Positions 35,326 to 46,510 of a stretch of 64,000 nt of DNA are shown piece by piece (the stretch's first letter is position 1; each line of letters begins with the position of its first letter). Both the position numbers and the translations under genes were made by a program. The notes under the pieces were generated by a model. The model saw only the letters and a program-made list of their open reading frames with translations, was not told where the DNA came from and searched no databases. The stretch is from Lytechinus pictus (Eukaryota; Echinodermata; Echinoidea; Temnopleuroida; Toxopneustidae), in NCBI RefSeq assembly GCF_037042905.1, contig NC_087257.1:29596001-29660000 (forward strand), read 5' to 3'.

Positions 35326-36167
35326 ATGTAGTTCATTGTGACATCATTGAGCGTAATTGTGATCTATGCTGCGCATCGCATTGCTTTCATTGTTGTACGC
35401 GCTGTATATTTCATGCATTCGCGCATGGGCACTAGACTGTTGAATATGGTCTCATACTCAATGCCCCTAAAGGTAAATTTTGTACAGGAGCCCATGGGAT
35501 ATTCGTCAGATTTCTGTCATTTTAGGGATACGCTCTGATACTGCACAGGCAATTGATGCAGATCAAAATACCCCGCAAAATATGCGTTTTTAATGTATGG
35601 CTAAAACGCTCTACATGTATATAGATGATAATAAGATATATTTCTCAAATGTCTGTAAACTCCAATTTAGACGAATAAAAGCAATAAGAAGCTGCTTGCT
35701 ACTGCTCAATTTGTATCATCTTCTAATAATATCCAAGAACTGCAAGACGATGAAACTTAATTTTTGGCTGAAAAAAATTTGGTAAATTTAGGTAAAAGAT
35801 AATGGTTTAAAAGAACTATTTTAGGAAAAACAAATTGCCTGCCCCAAAACATATGAATGGACACCAAAACCAGAGAAAAAGACCACGATATAAAGAAGTT
35901 GTGGCCAAAATTGTGATATTTTGGGGTTTGGCAGCCATTTTGTATTTTGGCCAGGGCACTTTTTTCTTGGCCCTGAGACAAAAAAATATTGTCATTTCAT
36001 GTTGAGATACATTAAAAGGATTGAAAAAAAACTTAGTGTTACCATATCAAAATGACAAAAAAGTATTTTTGACCCATGTATAGCACATTCCTAATTCTAG
36101 TTGAAAATTCTCTATTGAACTTGTTTTAGTTTTTACCTGTGACAGGTACAATTAGGCCAGGGGGGCC
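35326..36167. other. Non-coding stretch, nothing seen
   Basis: No gene or element recognised. Confidence 0.4.
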
Positions 36168-37260
36168 AGTCAAATGTATTGCTGTACACATGTGTGACCA
36201 AATTATTTCCAAATACCCCGAAACAAGTTTTTTCTCTGTGTGCAAAATAACGCCCTAAACAAGTTTTTAGCGGGCTTTATTTACACATTTTGGCCCCTAA
36301 ACAAGTTGTCGCCAGAATATGACCTTGGGGAAAAAGCTTGGGGAAAAAACATACCCTAAACACGTTTGGCTAGTCTTTAAAAAAAAGCTTTGGAAAAAAC
36401 ATACCCAACTATGTTTGACCCCACGATTGACCATTGACCAGTCTTTCAAAACCACCCTTTTTCTTGAAAATCAGTGTTTTTGACTGGGCTATTTGAGATG
36501 TACATGTATTGAGGACTGGGGGGGCCATGATGGCCCCCCCCCCTTCTGATCTCGACCGCCGTTCGCGTGATCGCACCGAAATTTGGCACGCACATTCCTT
36601 ACCACATCAACTACAAGATAGTAAAAAAAAAAATTATAAAATTAATTATTTTTTATTAATTATGAATAAAATATGCAAAATTATTCATGAAAAACATTAT
36701 TTGCATTTTTAACACCCAATTTTACTTCAAATTTTCTTCTTTTTTTGCAGATCTCATCTTTGTAATCTAATTTAAAGGTTTCCACAAAGAAAAATTGCGA
36801 AAGCCAATTTTTTCCTTATCTTTTTTTTTTTTTTTTTTTTTTTTAAATTTCTTATGTATTTCGTTGTTTTTTCATCTTTTGTTTTTCATTGTTTTTTTTC
36901 AATGGAAATTATTACAGACCATTTAACAACTAAATTAAACCCTAAATTAATTAAGCAGACCAATTAGAACAAAAAATAATCACCCTTTTATGAATTTAAT
37001 CTCCAATAGACTTTGTACACAAAGTATAAAAATGAGCCATTTTCGGCATGACATTGTCTCGTAAAAAGTCACATGATGTCGCGATGCTATACCCGTATGT
37101 CGCAAATTTGGTCTCAAAAGTTGCGCGAGACTTCAAAGAAAAAAGTCTTAAAATTTTGCGGAGCTATCATTTTGCGTGGCCCGTGTCCAAAACTGAAAAA
37201 ACACCCCTTTAAACACATTTTTTGGTCATGCATGTGTACAGCAAACTGTAAATTTGACTG
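36168..37260. mobile_element. TIR element, longer relative of 7488-7989
   Basis: The left end AGTCAAATGTATTGCTGTAC and the right end ACAGCAAACTGTAAATTTGACT-type sequence match the ends of the 7.5-kb copy, as do the inner CCCTAAACAAGTTT units (complement of AAACTTGTTTAGGG). Between 36509 and 37200 lies a further repeat, with the hairpin GGGGGGGCCAT / ATGGCCCCCCC near 36521-36541, a run of about 30 T near 36815-36845 and GTCGCAAATTTGGTCTCAAA. Parts of it recur at 43810-44060. A partial third copy of the left-hand units is seen at 37330-37450. Confidence 0.65.
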
Positions 37261-37448
37261 CCCCCCGTCAATTTATAATTGCATATTTTCTTGATGTAAA
37301 TTTTATTACAAGGTTATACGTAATATATATATATTGGAGAAAAGCATACCTTAAACATGTTTGGCTAGTCTTTAAAAAAAAAGCTTTGGAAAAAACATAC
37401 CCTAAATATGTTTGACCCTACGATTGACCATTGACCAGTCTTTCAGAA

Positions 37449-37450
<2 letters not shown>

Positions 37451-37486
<36 letters not shown>
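37451..37486. repeat. AT dinucleotide microsatellite
   Basis: About 18 uninterrupted AT/TA units, followed by a poly-T tract. Confidence 0.9.
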
Positions 37487-37492
<6 letters not shown>

Positions 37493-37700
37493 TTTTTTTT
37501 TTTTTTACAAATAAAAAATTATCAATGTTCAAATTTGTTTACACCCCTTGACATTTCATGTTATAAGTTAGCATTGCAAGCAACTCTTAAGTTGTGATTT
37601 TTTATTATTAGTTTTCTTTCATATTTTAAAAATCAAATTCACAAGAACAGGGATCATGAGTCCGAAGTTACACATAATTATTAAAAAAAGAAAATGCTTT

Positions 37701-38180
37701 TCACACTGCACTTTTTTTCTTAACCCCAGGAAATTGGTGGGGCTAAGGGGAGGGGGGGGGGGGGTCTTAGCCCCACCAATTTCCCGGGGGTTAGCTTAGC
37801 CTACTTCGTTTTCACACTACGTTTTAGCAAAGTGGGCTAGCACGGTAAATAGCACGGTAATATCTAGCCCTGCAAAAAGCCGGCTTATTGTGGTGAGCGG
37901 TGCTAACAGATGCAGTGTGAAACGAAAACAGGGCTAAGGAAAAGTGGGGCTAAGCATTAGACAATCACAGAAGTTGAAATTGCACGTTAATTGCGCTCTG
38001 TATGGTAAAATAATAGCTCTATGGTAAAATCATCAATATTCATGAGCTGTGTGATAATCCAGGGTTAAGGCGTTAATCCCGGCTATTAAAGCAAATAGTA
38101 TGGGGTTAAGAAAGACAGTGTGAAGAAAAAAAAGTAGTATGGGGTTAAGGATTGTATGGGGTTATGGAAATGCAGTGTGA
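37701..38180. mobile_element. TIR element with a large GC-rich hairpin
   Basis: Ends TCACACTGCA and TGCAGTGTGA are exact inverses. TTAACCCC/GGGGTTAA recurs inside. At 37729-37784 the arms GGAAATTGGTGGGGCTAAG and CTTAGCCCCACCAATTTCC pair over 19 bases around a G-run loop. Non-coding. Confidence 0.8.
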
Positions 38181-38844
38181 TATTAGATTCCATTTGTCAT
38201 GATGTCTTGATCAGATAAGCACAGCACATTTGTTTTTTGAGCTAGGTTTGTTAGTGGGTTTGCTTCTGATGTCATGGGTGTGTGAGGTAATGAGTGAGTG
38301 ACCCAACATTTGGTCCTAAGATCCAACATGAATACTCAATACTAGGCATACTGTGAATTGTAATATACAGTAAACCTCTAGAATTTTTTATTTAATATGC
38401 TATCTTAATCTATCAATCTAGCAACTTTGATTTTGGCCAAGAGTATTGTTTGTGACTTGATTATTATTATTATTTGTTTGGCGTCTCCTGTGCCTGGGAG
38501 GTGAAAAGCGAACTGAATCACTATGACCCGCAGGTCTCTCCTCCCGATATAACTGATTACTGGGAGTGCAGGTGGACCACTACACTAGGGTTTCTCCCTA
38601 CTCTTATACGAATAGTGCAGTGGGTTCTTAACGTTCAAAGGTGGTGACTCTCCTCTACACGGGGCCTCCATTTAACATCCTATCCGAGGGACAGAGTGTT
38701 TTTCAGTGTAACATAGCCTGCATCTATTGCACCCTTTTCATGTGTTCATACAATGTAGAGTGCAGTACTATTGGTGCCCTAGTCCTAATTTGATAATGAT
38801 AATTTTATTTCATTCAGTATGTTCTTTTTAATCCTCGCTTTGCA
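38181..38844. other. Region upstream of the first EAF coding exon
   Basis: Intron sequence is likely here, because a 3' splice site (CCTCGCTTTGCAG, ending 38844) lies 14 bases before the EAF ATG. This implies a non-coding first exon further upstream, which was not located. GGCGTCTCCTGTGCCTGGGAG (near 38481) begins a stretch of moderate GC content without a readable frame. Confidence 0.45.
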
Positions 38845-38858
38845 GAAATTGATGCATC

Positions 38859-41800
38859 ATGGCAACAAAAGGAGACAGAGACCAACCAGCTGGTCAGATG
38901 TTTGGAAGCAGAAAACATGAGCTTAAACTTGGAAAAAGCTTTCAAGAGGACAATAGTTGTGGATTTCATACTATAAGATGTGAGCTGCCAACATTACCCT
39001 CTTCTCTTTCCTCCTTATTTACATTTGAATTCTGATATTATTGTGATCTACATGATATGATTGGAATGAGATAGAGATAATATTTGTCTTATAAACATCT
39101 AGCATTCTCTCCTATTTTTTTATCTCCATACGTCTGTATGGCATTCAACTTTAAATTTGAATTCCAAGTTTAAGGATGAGAACTATCATTGCATTGAACT
39201 TTATACCTAATAGGAAAATAGCACCCTCTCCACATTGTTAGCACTCACAATCTCTTATTTGTTTTCATTTCAATAGTGTTTCTATTATTATTTTTACTTT
39301 TAAAAATCCATTGTTTTTCCAGTCTTCTATATTCCTCTCTCTTATTTTGTTTCTATATTTTGTTTCAGTGTGTAGTCATATTTCCATTTTAATTTATCTT
39401 TATTTTAATCCAAATTTTGTTTTGTATGTTTGTGAGAATCCTTTCCAACAAACCATACATGAATTTTGTATGATCCTCCCATCAAAGATATTTGTATTAC
39501 ATTGTTTGTTTGTATGTAAGTTTGAAATGGTTTTATCTTGAAGTGCAAGTAAATGAATTGGTTTTTTTTTCTCAATGCTGCTGATAGATGATTTCAAACC
39601 AGCATCAGTTGATCATTCTAGAGAGGCGGCTTTAGATGTCGGAGAGAGCAATGAAGTTAATATTACATTCCCAAATGTAGAGGTTAGTAGTTCTTTGTAT
39701 GTATCCCACCTTTTTGCCTCTATTTTTGTGAAATTGAATTGTGAAAACTTAAAATGTTATGGTGTGTTGTTATTAATACAAGTTTTGAAACTCATAAATC
39801 ACCATTTTTAAAACCATTTCCATAAAAATTGCAGGATTTTATTGCTTGAATACACAAATTTAGGCTATTTAAAATTTCATAAACCTGGAAATTATCATAT
39901 TCTTAGTCTATCATATTCATTATGTAATTGTGTAAACTTGTGTAATTCACATGATATTCTTTGAGGTGTTTCTAAAAGTAAACCAAAACATCTTGAATAA
40001 ACATTGATCAGCTTTTGTAAAGGTATTGAATCTGTTGATATTCTTCTAATTACAACATGTATCCCATGGTTAAATATCAAGGGTCATGCAAATGTTAATC
40101 CTTCACACTTTCCTAATCTGTGATTGACAGCCTTAGAAGAACCCTTCGTAATGATTACTTTTCAATCATTCTCCAGTTAAATCTAAAACATCAATTTGCT
40201 TGTAATGCATTTTATGCCCCCGCAGACGAAGGCAGGAGGGGTCATTAAGCGTTGCACTGCCTGCTGTCCGTCCGTCCGCCCCCCACTTGGTTTCCGAGCA
40301 ATAACTCGAACAAAATTTAATGGATTAAAAAAAATTTTGGTGTGTAGGTAGATGACACCAAAATACAGGCTAAGTTTGAATTCGGAGTCCGCAGGTCAAA
40401 GGTCACAGCTCATTAAATATGCGAGTTGGTTTCCGCATGATAACTTATGAAATATTCAACAGATTAAAAAAAATTTGGGTGTGTAGGTAGATGACACCAA
40501 AATACAGGCTAATTTCTAATTCGGAGTCTGCAGGTCAAAGGTCACAGCTCATATATGCGACTTGGTTCAAAGGTTTAAATTTTTTCATTATGCATGTTGG
40601 TTTCTGCACGATATTAAGTTTAATCATATTGAATGAATTTCTAATCGTGTTATGCGGGGGAATCTGTGTCCTTTGGACACGTCAAATTTCTAGTCATTTT
40701 TCTTATAGATAGAAATTTCAAAATTTTACTAAACACTGAGCTACATGTAGATTATTTTTTGTAATGTGAATGTTTTGTTAGTTTGATATTTGTACGCAGT
40801 GCTACATATGGGGGTGATATGCTTCCAAGCAAAAGCTATTTATTATGCTTTTATCACCCCTGACCAGCATGATTCACTGCTCCATTCTGTATTGTTTGGT
40901 TTTACTATGTATAAAAGTCCTTTATGTTTGTATCATGATTTAGTCAAATGAATAATAATAATAATAAGAGGAAGAAACGGTAGCTATGATATGAATATTG
41001 TTTGACATATTTGACAATTGTTCATGAGGATATCACCATATTGTGATATCAAAAGTGGTCATAATTGAATACCAAGTTGAATACACAATCCTGCAGCCCT
41101 ATGATATGTGATTTCATTTTATTTATTTATTTTGTAGAACAAAGGTAGCACAGTATTTGGTGGATCTAAGAAACCATACCAGAAAGAATGTGTGTTAATC
41201 TTTGATCATCGCACTGGTGAGTTTACACTGGAACGTCTCAGCTGTAACATTCAAGTCAAGAGGCAGAGGTGAGTTCATCTATTATCTATTAGTATCCTTG
41301 GGGGGGGGGGGGGGTAGGATGAGGCACTACCATTACATGTTGGGCTCCATGCTCGTACACAAAAACATGTAAACTTGTTTGTCTATCAAAACACACGTAT
41401 ATGTAGTGAAAAGGGTATCAAAATTGCAAATATGAGGAAAGAAGGGTATATTTTTCTTTAGCCTGGATGTGTAAACTCTAAAAGGGTTTCATAATCAGGA
41501 AAACTGTATATTTTAGGCAATATCACCCCGCTTGTGTAGGGTAGGTATGATAAAGTCAAAATTTAGGATTTAATTTTAAAAGCCCATTTACAATGTAGCA
41601 TTGTGCCTAGCTTGTAGTGACAGTGATCTCAAATTTGCAAAATGTAGAACAAGTGGTAAGGACAACTCTCTCATTTGTTATGTATGTAATTATCAAGATT
41701 ATAAAAATCTGATTGTTTGATGAAAATGTATGTTTCAAGACTATCCTACATGTATGACAGGAATTTTTTTTTTATATTCTGAGTCCAGTTCCCCTAAACA

Positions 41801-44800
41801 ATATATCATGTAGAGGTTTTGTGGCTCATTGTATAATTCTCCAGACTTTGAACCACAAGGTCCGGGGTTCAAATCCCACTGCACCACTCACATTTTTTGG
41901 CAAGGCGTTTATCTACATTTGCAACTCTCCACCCAGGTGTAGTAAATGGGCACCCAGTAGGAAGGAATTCCTTGAATGCTTGGGCGCCCGATCAGGGTAG
42001 CTGTGCTAAAGCCGGGGTAATAGTGTGCAGCACTTAATTTGTATTAAGCGCTATATAAATGTTGCATTTATTTATGAGGTTCCAAATATCTAGTTGCCTA
42101 TTCAGTGGCACACTATTACCCCAGGTGCTGAAAGTGCTTGGTGCATTCATTCATTCAACCCTGCTGGCAACCTCACCTGGGTTGAGTGCAGCACAATATT
42201 GATCAAATTTCTTGCTTTGTTTTTTCTGCATTTAGACAAGAGGGAACAAGCAAAGCTCAGATGGCTCCAAGAACCCAACAAACATCCTCTAAGAGTTCAC
42301 CCAACCCTAGATCAAATAGCCAGGTTAACAAGAAAAAGGACACTCCAATTCACTCACCAGCATCAGAAAGAAAAGGTAAATTGCTAATTGTAAAATAATT
42401 CTGGAAATACTTTATTTCAGCCATCAATGATCCAACATTGTCCCTAATGACAATTGTTTCTGTCTTAATAATTATCTTTGCTGTTCCTAGCTGTCTATTA
42501 ACAAAAAGACAGTTTCTGTGGGAGATATACAAGTTACTCTGCCTGAGTAAAATCTCTTTGGACCACAGTCCACAGGAATATATACCATACGTGAAATTCA
42601 ACTTAGAAGACATAAAGAATACATGCTTTGCATATTCTGGTTTGAAATAATATTTTGATCATTCGACTTGAATGGAAGGTTGATTAATGCATAGTCTAAC
42701 TATACTCGTTAACAATAGAGAATTCAGTGATACCATGTTCTACGACGATATTATTTTAATTACATTGTCAGTTATTGAGCAACTTCAATTAGACTAATGA
42801 TTACAGAACATAGTGACAAATTACTTTATTATCATTATTATTATAGCCTTCAAATATAAAGTATTGAGCATTTTTTATATTCCTTGATATATTCCTGCTG
42901 CAGTTGAGCGGTCACCAGCACCCCAACCATCCCCCTTGGCCATTTCAGAACCTTCCCCTGCTGCACCAGCCAGTGTACCTAGCATCAATGACAAAGATGC
43001 TGACTCATCAGATAGTTATATGTCAGCCAGTGACAGTGATGATGATAGTGGTAGTAGTAGCAGCGGGAGTAGTTCTAGCGACAACGATGATGATGACGGG
43101 GATAGGGACACAGAGACGAAGAGAACTGAACGAACAATAGGTATTATTGTATTAAAATTAATATTATTTTTCTGTATATCTTGCACGATGTAATTCTTAT
43201 TGATTGTTCATTTTTTTCTGAAGCATTGAATATATCCTGCAGGTAACTTAGGCACAGAGGAAGGATGCTTCAAATTCTCTTTTCTTTACTGTATACCTTG
43301 ATTCAAATTTGAAAATTTTCCTTGATCAACAAATTCCTCAGCTTCTAAAATTGCTGTTAGGGTACTGTATAAAACTACTACATGTACACGTACTTTCACG
43401 AGGGTATTATTACAATAACAATATTTTACAATATGCACAAATATGCTGGTGATCTGTGGTGGGTTGGGGGGGGGGGGGCTAAAAAGGGCCCCATGCATGT
43501 CATGATGTAATCTACAGCATGGTATATTTACAAACTTATTCGTAATTAATTGATTAATCATTAAGTATGGTAATTTATGCATGAAATTAGAATTTGGCTG
43601 TAAATCTATTAATAAAACTCTTCAACTGCTTTTTATTTAATTAAAAGACTCTTCGTAGAAATCTGATCAAATGTTAATGACAAATTATTTGGTATAAAAA
43701 TGTTTTCCATGTATTTATTTTTTGTAATATTTCTTGTATTTCTCTGTTTTTCTACTTTTTTTGTTGTTGCTTTTTAATTGAAATCATTGTTGACATTTTA
43801 ACAACATGAAATTGAATTGTTTTCTAATCAGTAAATTTGCATTGTATTAATACATGAAAGCATGTTATTGAACAATTTTGGGTTTGGCATGACATACATA
43901 ATATTGCATGATTTTTGGAAGCGTGTATAAACCAGATTTCGCAAATTTGGTCTCAAAATTTTCACGAGACATAGAAAAAAGTCATGAAACAACGCCAAAG
44001 AAAATGGTCATGAAGTGATGCTTTTTTAATTATTGAGCATATTGTCAAGGGGGTTTAGGTTCCCCTGTGTGTGAAAGAAAAAAAGTAAGTTTTAAACCAG
44101 GGATCAGTATAATGAGTATATTCTTTGATTTTACCCATTTTTCTGTTCGCACGGTTGATCACAATTTTTATGTTATTTCTCCAGTTTCTAGTAAATTTTC
44201 ACCATCTCAACCAAGCCCTGCTTCAAGATTAATGAACGTCAGCCCTCAAATATTAACACTTAGTAAGTTTTCTATTGCTTGTTTTTTTTCTCACTTTGGT
44301 CACTATTCTGTCACATTTTGTCAATAGATAATGATGTGTATCACTGCTGAGTGTATTAGGTTAGTCAGCAGAGGTGTTGAAAAGTAAACTCAATGGTTAT
44401 AGCTCCCCCTTTCCCCTTTTTTCCACTATAATGAACACATTGCAATATTGTAGCTTGTAATCTAGATACATTTCTGCAATGTAATTCAACAGAATATGGA
44501 AATACATTTTTTAATTTGACGTAGTGAATAGATAAGGAGAAAAGAAGGAATGATTTCAATATTGGCTTTACTTGGTACTTCAACCTTTCAATCTTTCTTC
44601 AATATTCAAATTCTGATATCTTGAGTAAATTAGTCTAAGGAGAAAAAAAGGCATGCTCTTATCATGAGAAAGCAGGTTTGTTCACATTTCCTATTGTCAT
44701 AGAATAATGATAGTGATATGCATATATATAAAATAATGAAAATAATAGTGTGGACTTGTCCAGCAGATTTGTTTTTCTTCAATTACTTTCCTTTACCAAT

Positions 44801-45662
44801 TCGGCCAACTTTGTAGATCTTTTGTAACACAGTAAACTTAAGGAAAAGCTTGGGTCTGTCTGTATTTTGTGCTATTTTGTAAATTTTATACTGGTACCCA
44901 AAAATATCTTCATTTACCTACTTTTGAAGGTTTCTTTAAAGGGAGGGTCCGGGCTGACAATATTTATATCTAAATAAATAGGGTAAAATTTACAGAGCAA
45001 AATGCTGAAAATTTCATCAAAATCGGATAACAAATAACAAAGTTATTGAATTTTTAAGTTTATTAATATTTTGTGAAAACAGTTATATGCACATCATCAT
45101 GAATATTCATTAGGTGGGCTGATGTCATATCCCCACTTTCCCTTTTCTTATGTTATTATGTGAAATCAGAATTGTTTCAATTTTTCACACATGTGTAAAT
45201 GACGTGGCTCCATTATGATGAAATAAGTTGCAGCAATAAATAATTAATGCACTTAATCAGTTGTCAATCAAATTGTTTTAGTTCTTGGTAGAAAATTGTG
45301 AATAAACCTAATTTCATATAATAAAATACAAAAGAACAAGTGGGGATATGACATCATCAGCCCGCTTACTGAATATTCATGAAGACATGCTTAGAACTGT
45401 TTCACCGGAATAATGCACATCTATAAAATTCTATAACTTTGTTATTTGTTATCCGATTTTGATCATATTTTCAGCATTTTGCTCTATGAATTTTACTCTA
45501 TTTATTGAGATATAAATATCTCCAGCCTGGACCATCCCTTTAAGTGTGTATCATTTGATATTCTGTTTAGAGATACCATACATTATTATTATTTTCTTCT
45601 TTCTTATTCCAGGTCAAGATCTTCAGTTAAGTGAATCTGGTAGTGACAGTGACAGTGACTGA
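38859..45662 (+). CDS. EAF: ELL-associated factor (EAF), seven coding exons
   Basis: Coding exons: 38859-38979, 39588-39682, 41138-41268, 42236-42375, 42904-43140, 44185-44262, 45613-45662; 852 bases, 283 residues plus TGA. All introns are GT-AG and phases fit (1, 0, 2, 1, 1, 1). EAF is a nuclear partner and co-activator of ELL elongation factors in the super elongation complex. The conserved N-terminal EAF domain is plain: ELKLGKSF (21-28), [14 protein letters not shown] (36-49), NEVNITFP (61-68), [18 protein letters not shown] (about 82-99), [12 protein letters not shown] (about 101-112). After it come a Ser/Pro/Gln-rich stretch and an acidic Ser/Asp-rich region in exon 5. The C-terminus [14 protein letters not shown] is the family's signature ending. 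Vertebrate EAF1/2 have about 260-270 residues. The ATG at 38852 is out of frame; 38859 is chosen. One EAF or EAF1/2-like cannot be separated. Confidence 0.95.
40217..40660. mobile_element. TIR element with internal duplication in EAF intron 2
   Basis: Ends CCCCCGCA and TGCGGGGG. Inside, a phrase of about 140 bases containing GTGTGTAGGTAGATGACACC, AAAATACAGGCTAA and GCAGGTCAAAGGTCACAGCT is present twice (about 40260-40425 and 40426-40560). Non-coding. Confidence 0.7.
41811..42075 (+). repeat. tRNA-derived SINE in EAF intron 3
   Basis: A tRNA-like head (GTGGCTCATTGTATAATTCT then the B-box GGGGTTCAAATCCCA), the body phrase CACCCAGGTGTAGTAAATGG and the tail AAGCGCTATATAAATGTTGC match the SINE at 80-362. 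It is more complete and in sense with EAF. Confidence 0.8.
42100..42226 (-). repeat. SINE fragment abutting the EAF exon 4 acceptor
   Basis: The plus strand reads ACTATTACCCCAGGTGCTGA, CAACCTCACCTGGGTTGAGT and GCAGCACAATATTGATCAAA, i.e. the complement of the SINE body. It stops about 10 bases before the 3' splice site of exon 4 (AG at 42234-42235), so its end supplies the left part of the pyrimidine tract. With the SINE at 41811-42075 it forms an inverted pair. Confidence 0.75.
43810..44060. repeat. Dispersed repeat fragment in EAF intron 5
   Basis: TTCGCAAATTTGGTCTCAAA, ACGAGAC and AAAAAAGTCATGAAAC-like phrases correspond to 36900-37160, with lower similarity before them. It is a degraded copy of the internal part of the 36168-37260 element. 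Confidence 0.55.
44940..45539. mobile_element. Palindromic MITE, family C (TTAA type), EAF intron 6
   Basis: The 600-bp element is flanked by TTAA on both sides (44936-44939, 45540-45543). Ends AGGGAGGGTCCGGGCTG and CAGCCTGGACCATCCCT are inverted. Subterminal AAAATCGGATAACAAATAAC plus AAAGTTATTGA stands in the left arm (45019-45050) and inverted in the right (45433-45465). It ends about 70 bases before the EAF exon 7 acceptor. Confidence 0.88.
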
Positions 45663-45738
45663 TTCATGGAATTATTTATCACAGAGATCTATCAGCTTCC
45701 ATTAAATGTGCAATTATTCTTATCATGTTCTTGTTTAA

Positions 45739-46506
45739 AAGTCAAGTCCACCCCAACAAGAAGCTGATTTGTAGAAAAATGGAATATCAAATAAGTATAA
45801 TACCCCCAAAAATGTTTGATATAAGAATTTTATGACATTTAAAACTTTGCTTATTTTCATAAAGTAGTGATATGTACATCATGGGCGGTATGCTAATGAG
45901 GGAACACTTGGTATCATACACCCACTATTAGTTTGTTGCATTTCATCAATTGAAAAATGAATAGTTTTAATTTTACCATCGAGTGATGGAACATATAAAT
46001 ATCATCATTATGATGTAGAGATCGTCTTCATCATCAGTCAAGAACAAGAATAAAAAGAAGTAGTGAGTAGTTAAAATCATAGGGTTCCATTTTTTGACCA
46101 GGGACCCATTGCATAAATACTTTTATGATTGCAAGTCTTGCAGGGACCCATTGCATAAAACTTTTGTCATAAAAACCCTGACAAACAAAATTATGCCATT
46201 GAAAATTACACATTAAAAAAAACAGTCAAAATATGGCAAAAGTTTTATGCATCAGGTCCCTGGAATGTCAACTTCCATGAAAACGGTGAAAATTCTGCCA
46301 TTTGTTTAGCTCTTCCAAGGAAATGTGATATTGCAATAAGCGTTGCTTTCATAACAACTTTATATGAAATGAGACCCAGGTTGTTATTGGCAACAAGCAA
46401 AACTTTATATTGCCGTAACTTTCATACATGCAGTCGATTTTGATGCAAGTTTTAGTGCTGATTTTCTCTTTTTCTTTAAGTCAACTTTTTGTTTGGGGAC
46501 ATGGCA
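45739..46506. mobile_element. Palindromic MITE, family B, in the EAF 3' region
   Basis: Flanked by TTAA on both sides (45735-45738, 46507-46510). The left end AAGTCAAGTCCACCCC is clear; the right end GGGGACATGGCAT is diverged. It begins 76 bases after the EAF stop and so probably lies in the 3' UTR. It is longer than other copies because of a nested palindrome at 46102-46262 with arms CAGGGACCCATTGCATAAA and CAGGTCCCTGG around AAAACTTTTG/CAAAAGTTTT. Confidence 0.75.
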
Positions 46507-46510
46507 TTAA

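Noticed and set aside
41811-41893. tRNA-like head in EAF intron 3
   Set aside because: Degraded clover-leaf followed by SINE body; no terminator.
42094-42387. 97-codon frame covering EAF exon 4
   Set aside because: Wrong frame; it joins SINE sequence to the exon. Splicing to exon 3 fixes the other frame.
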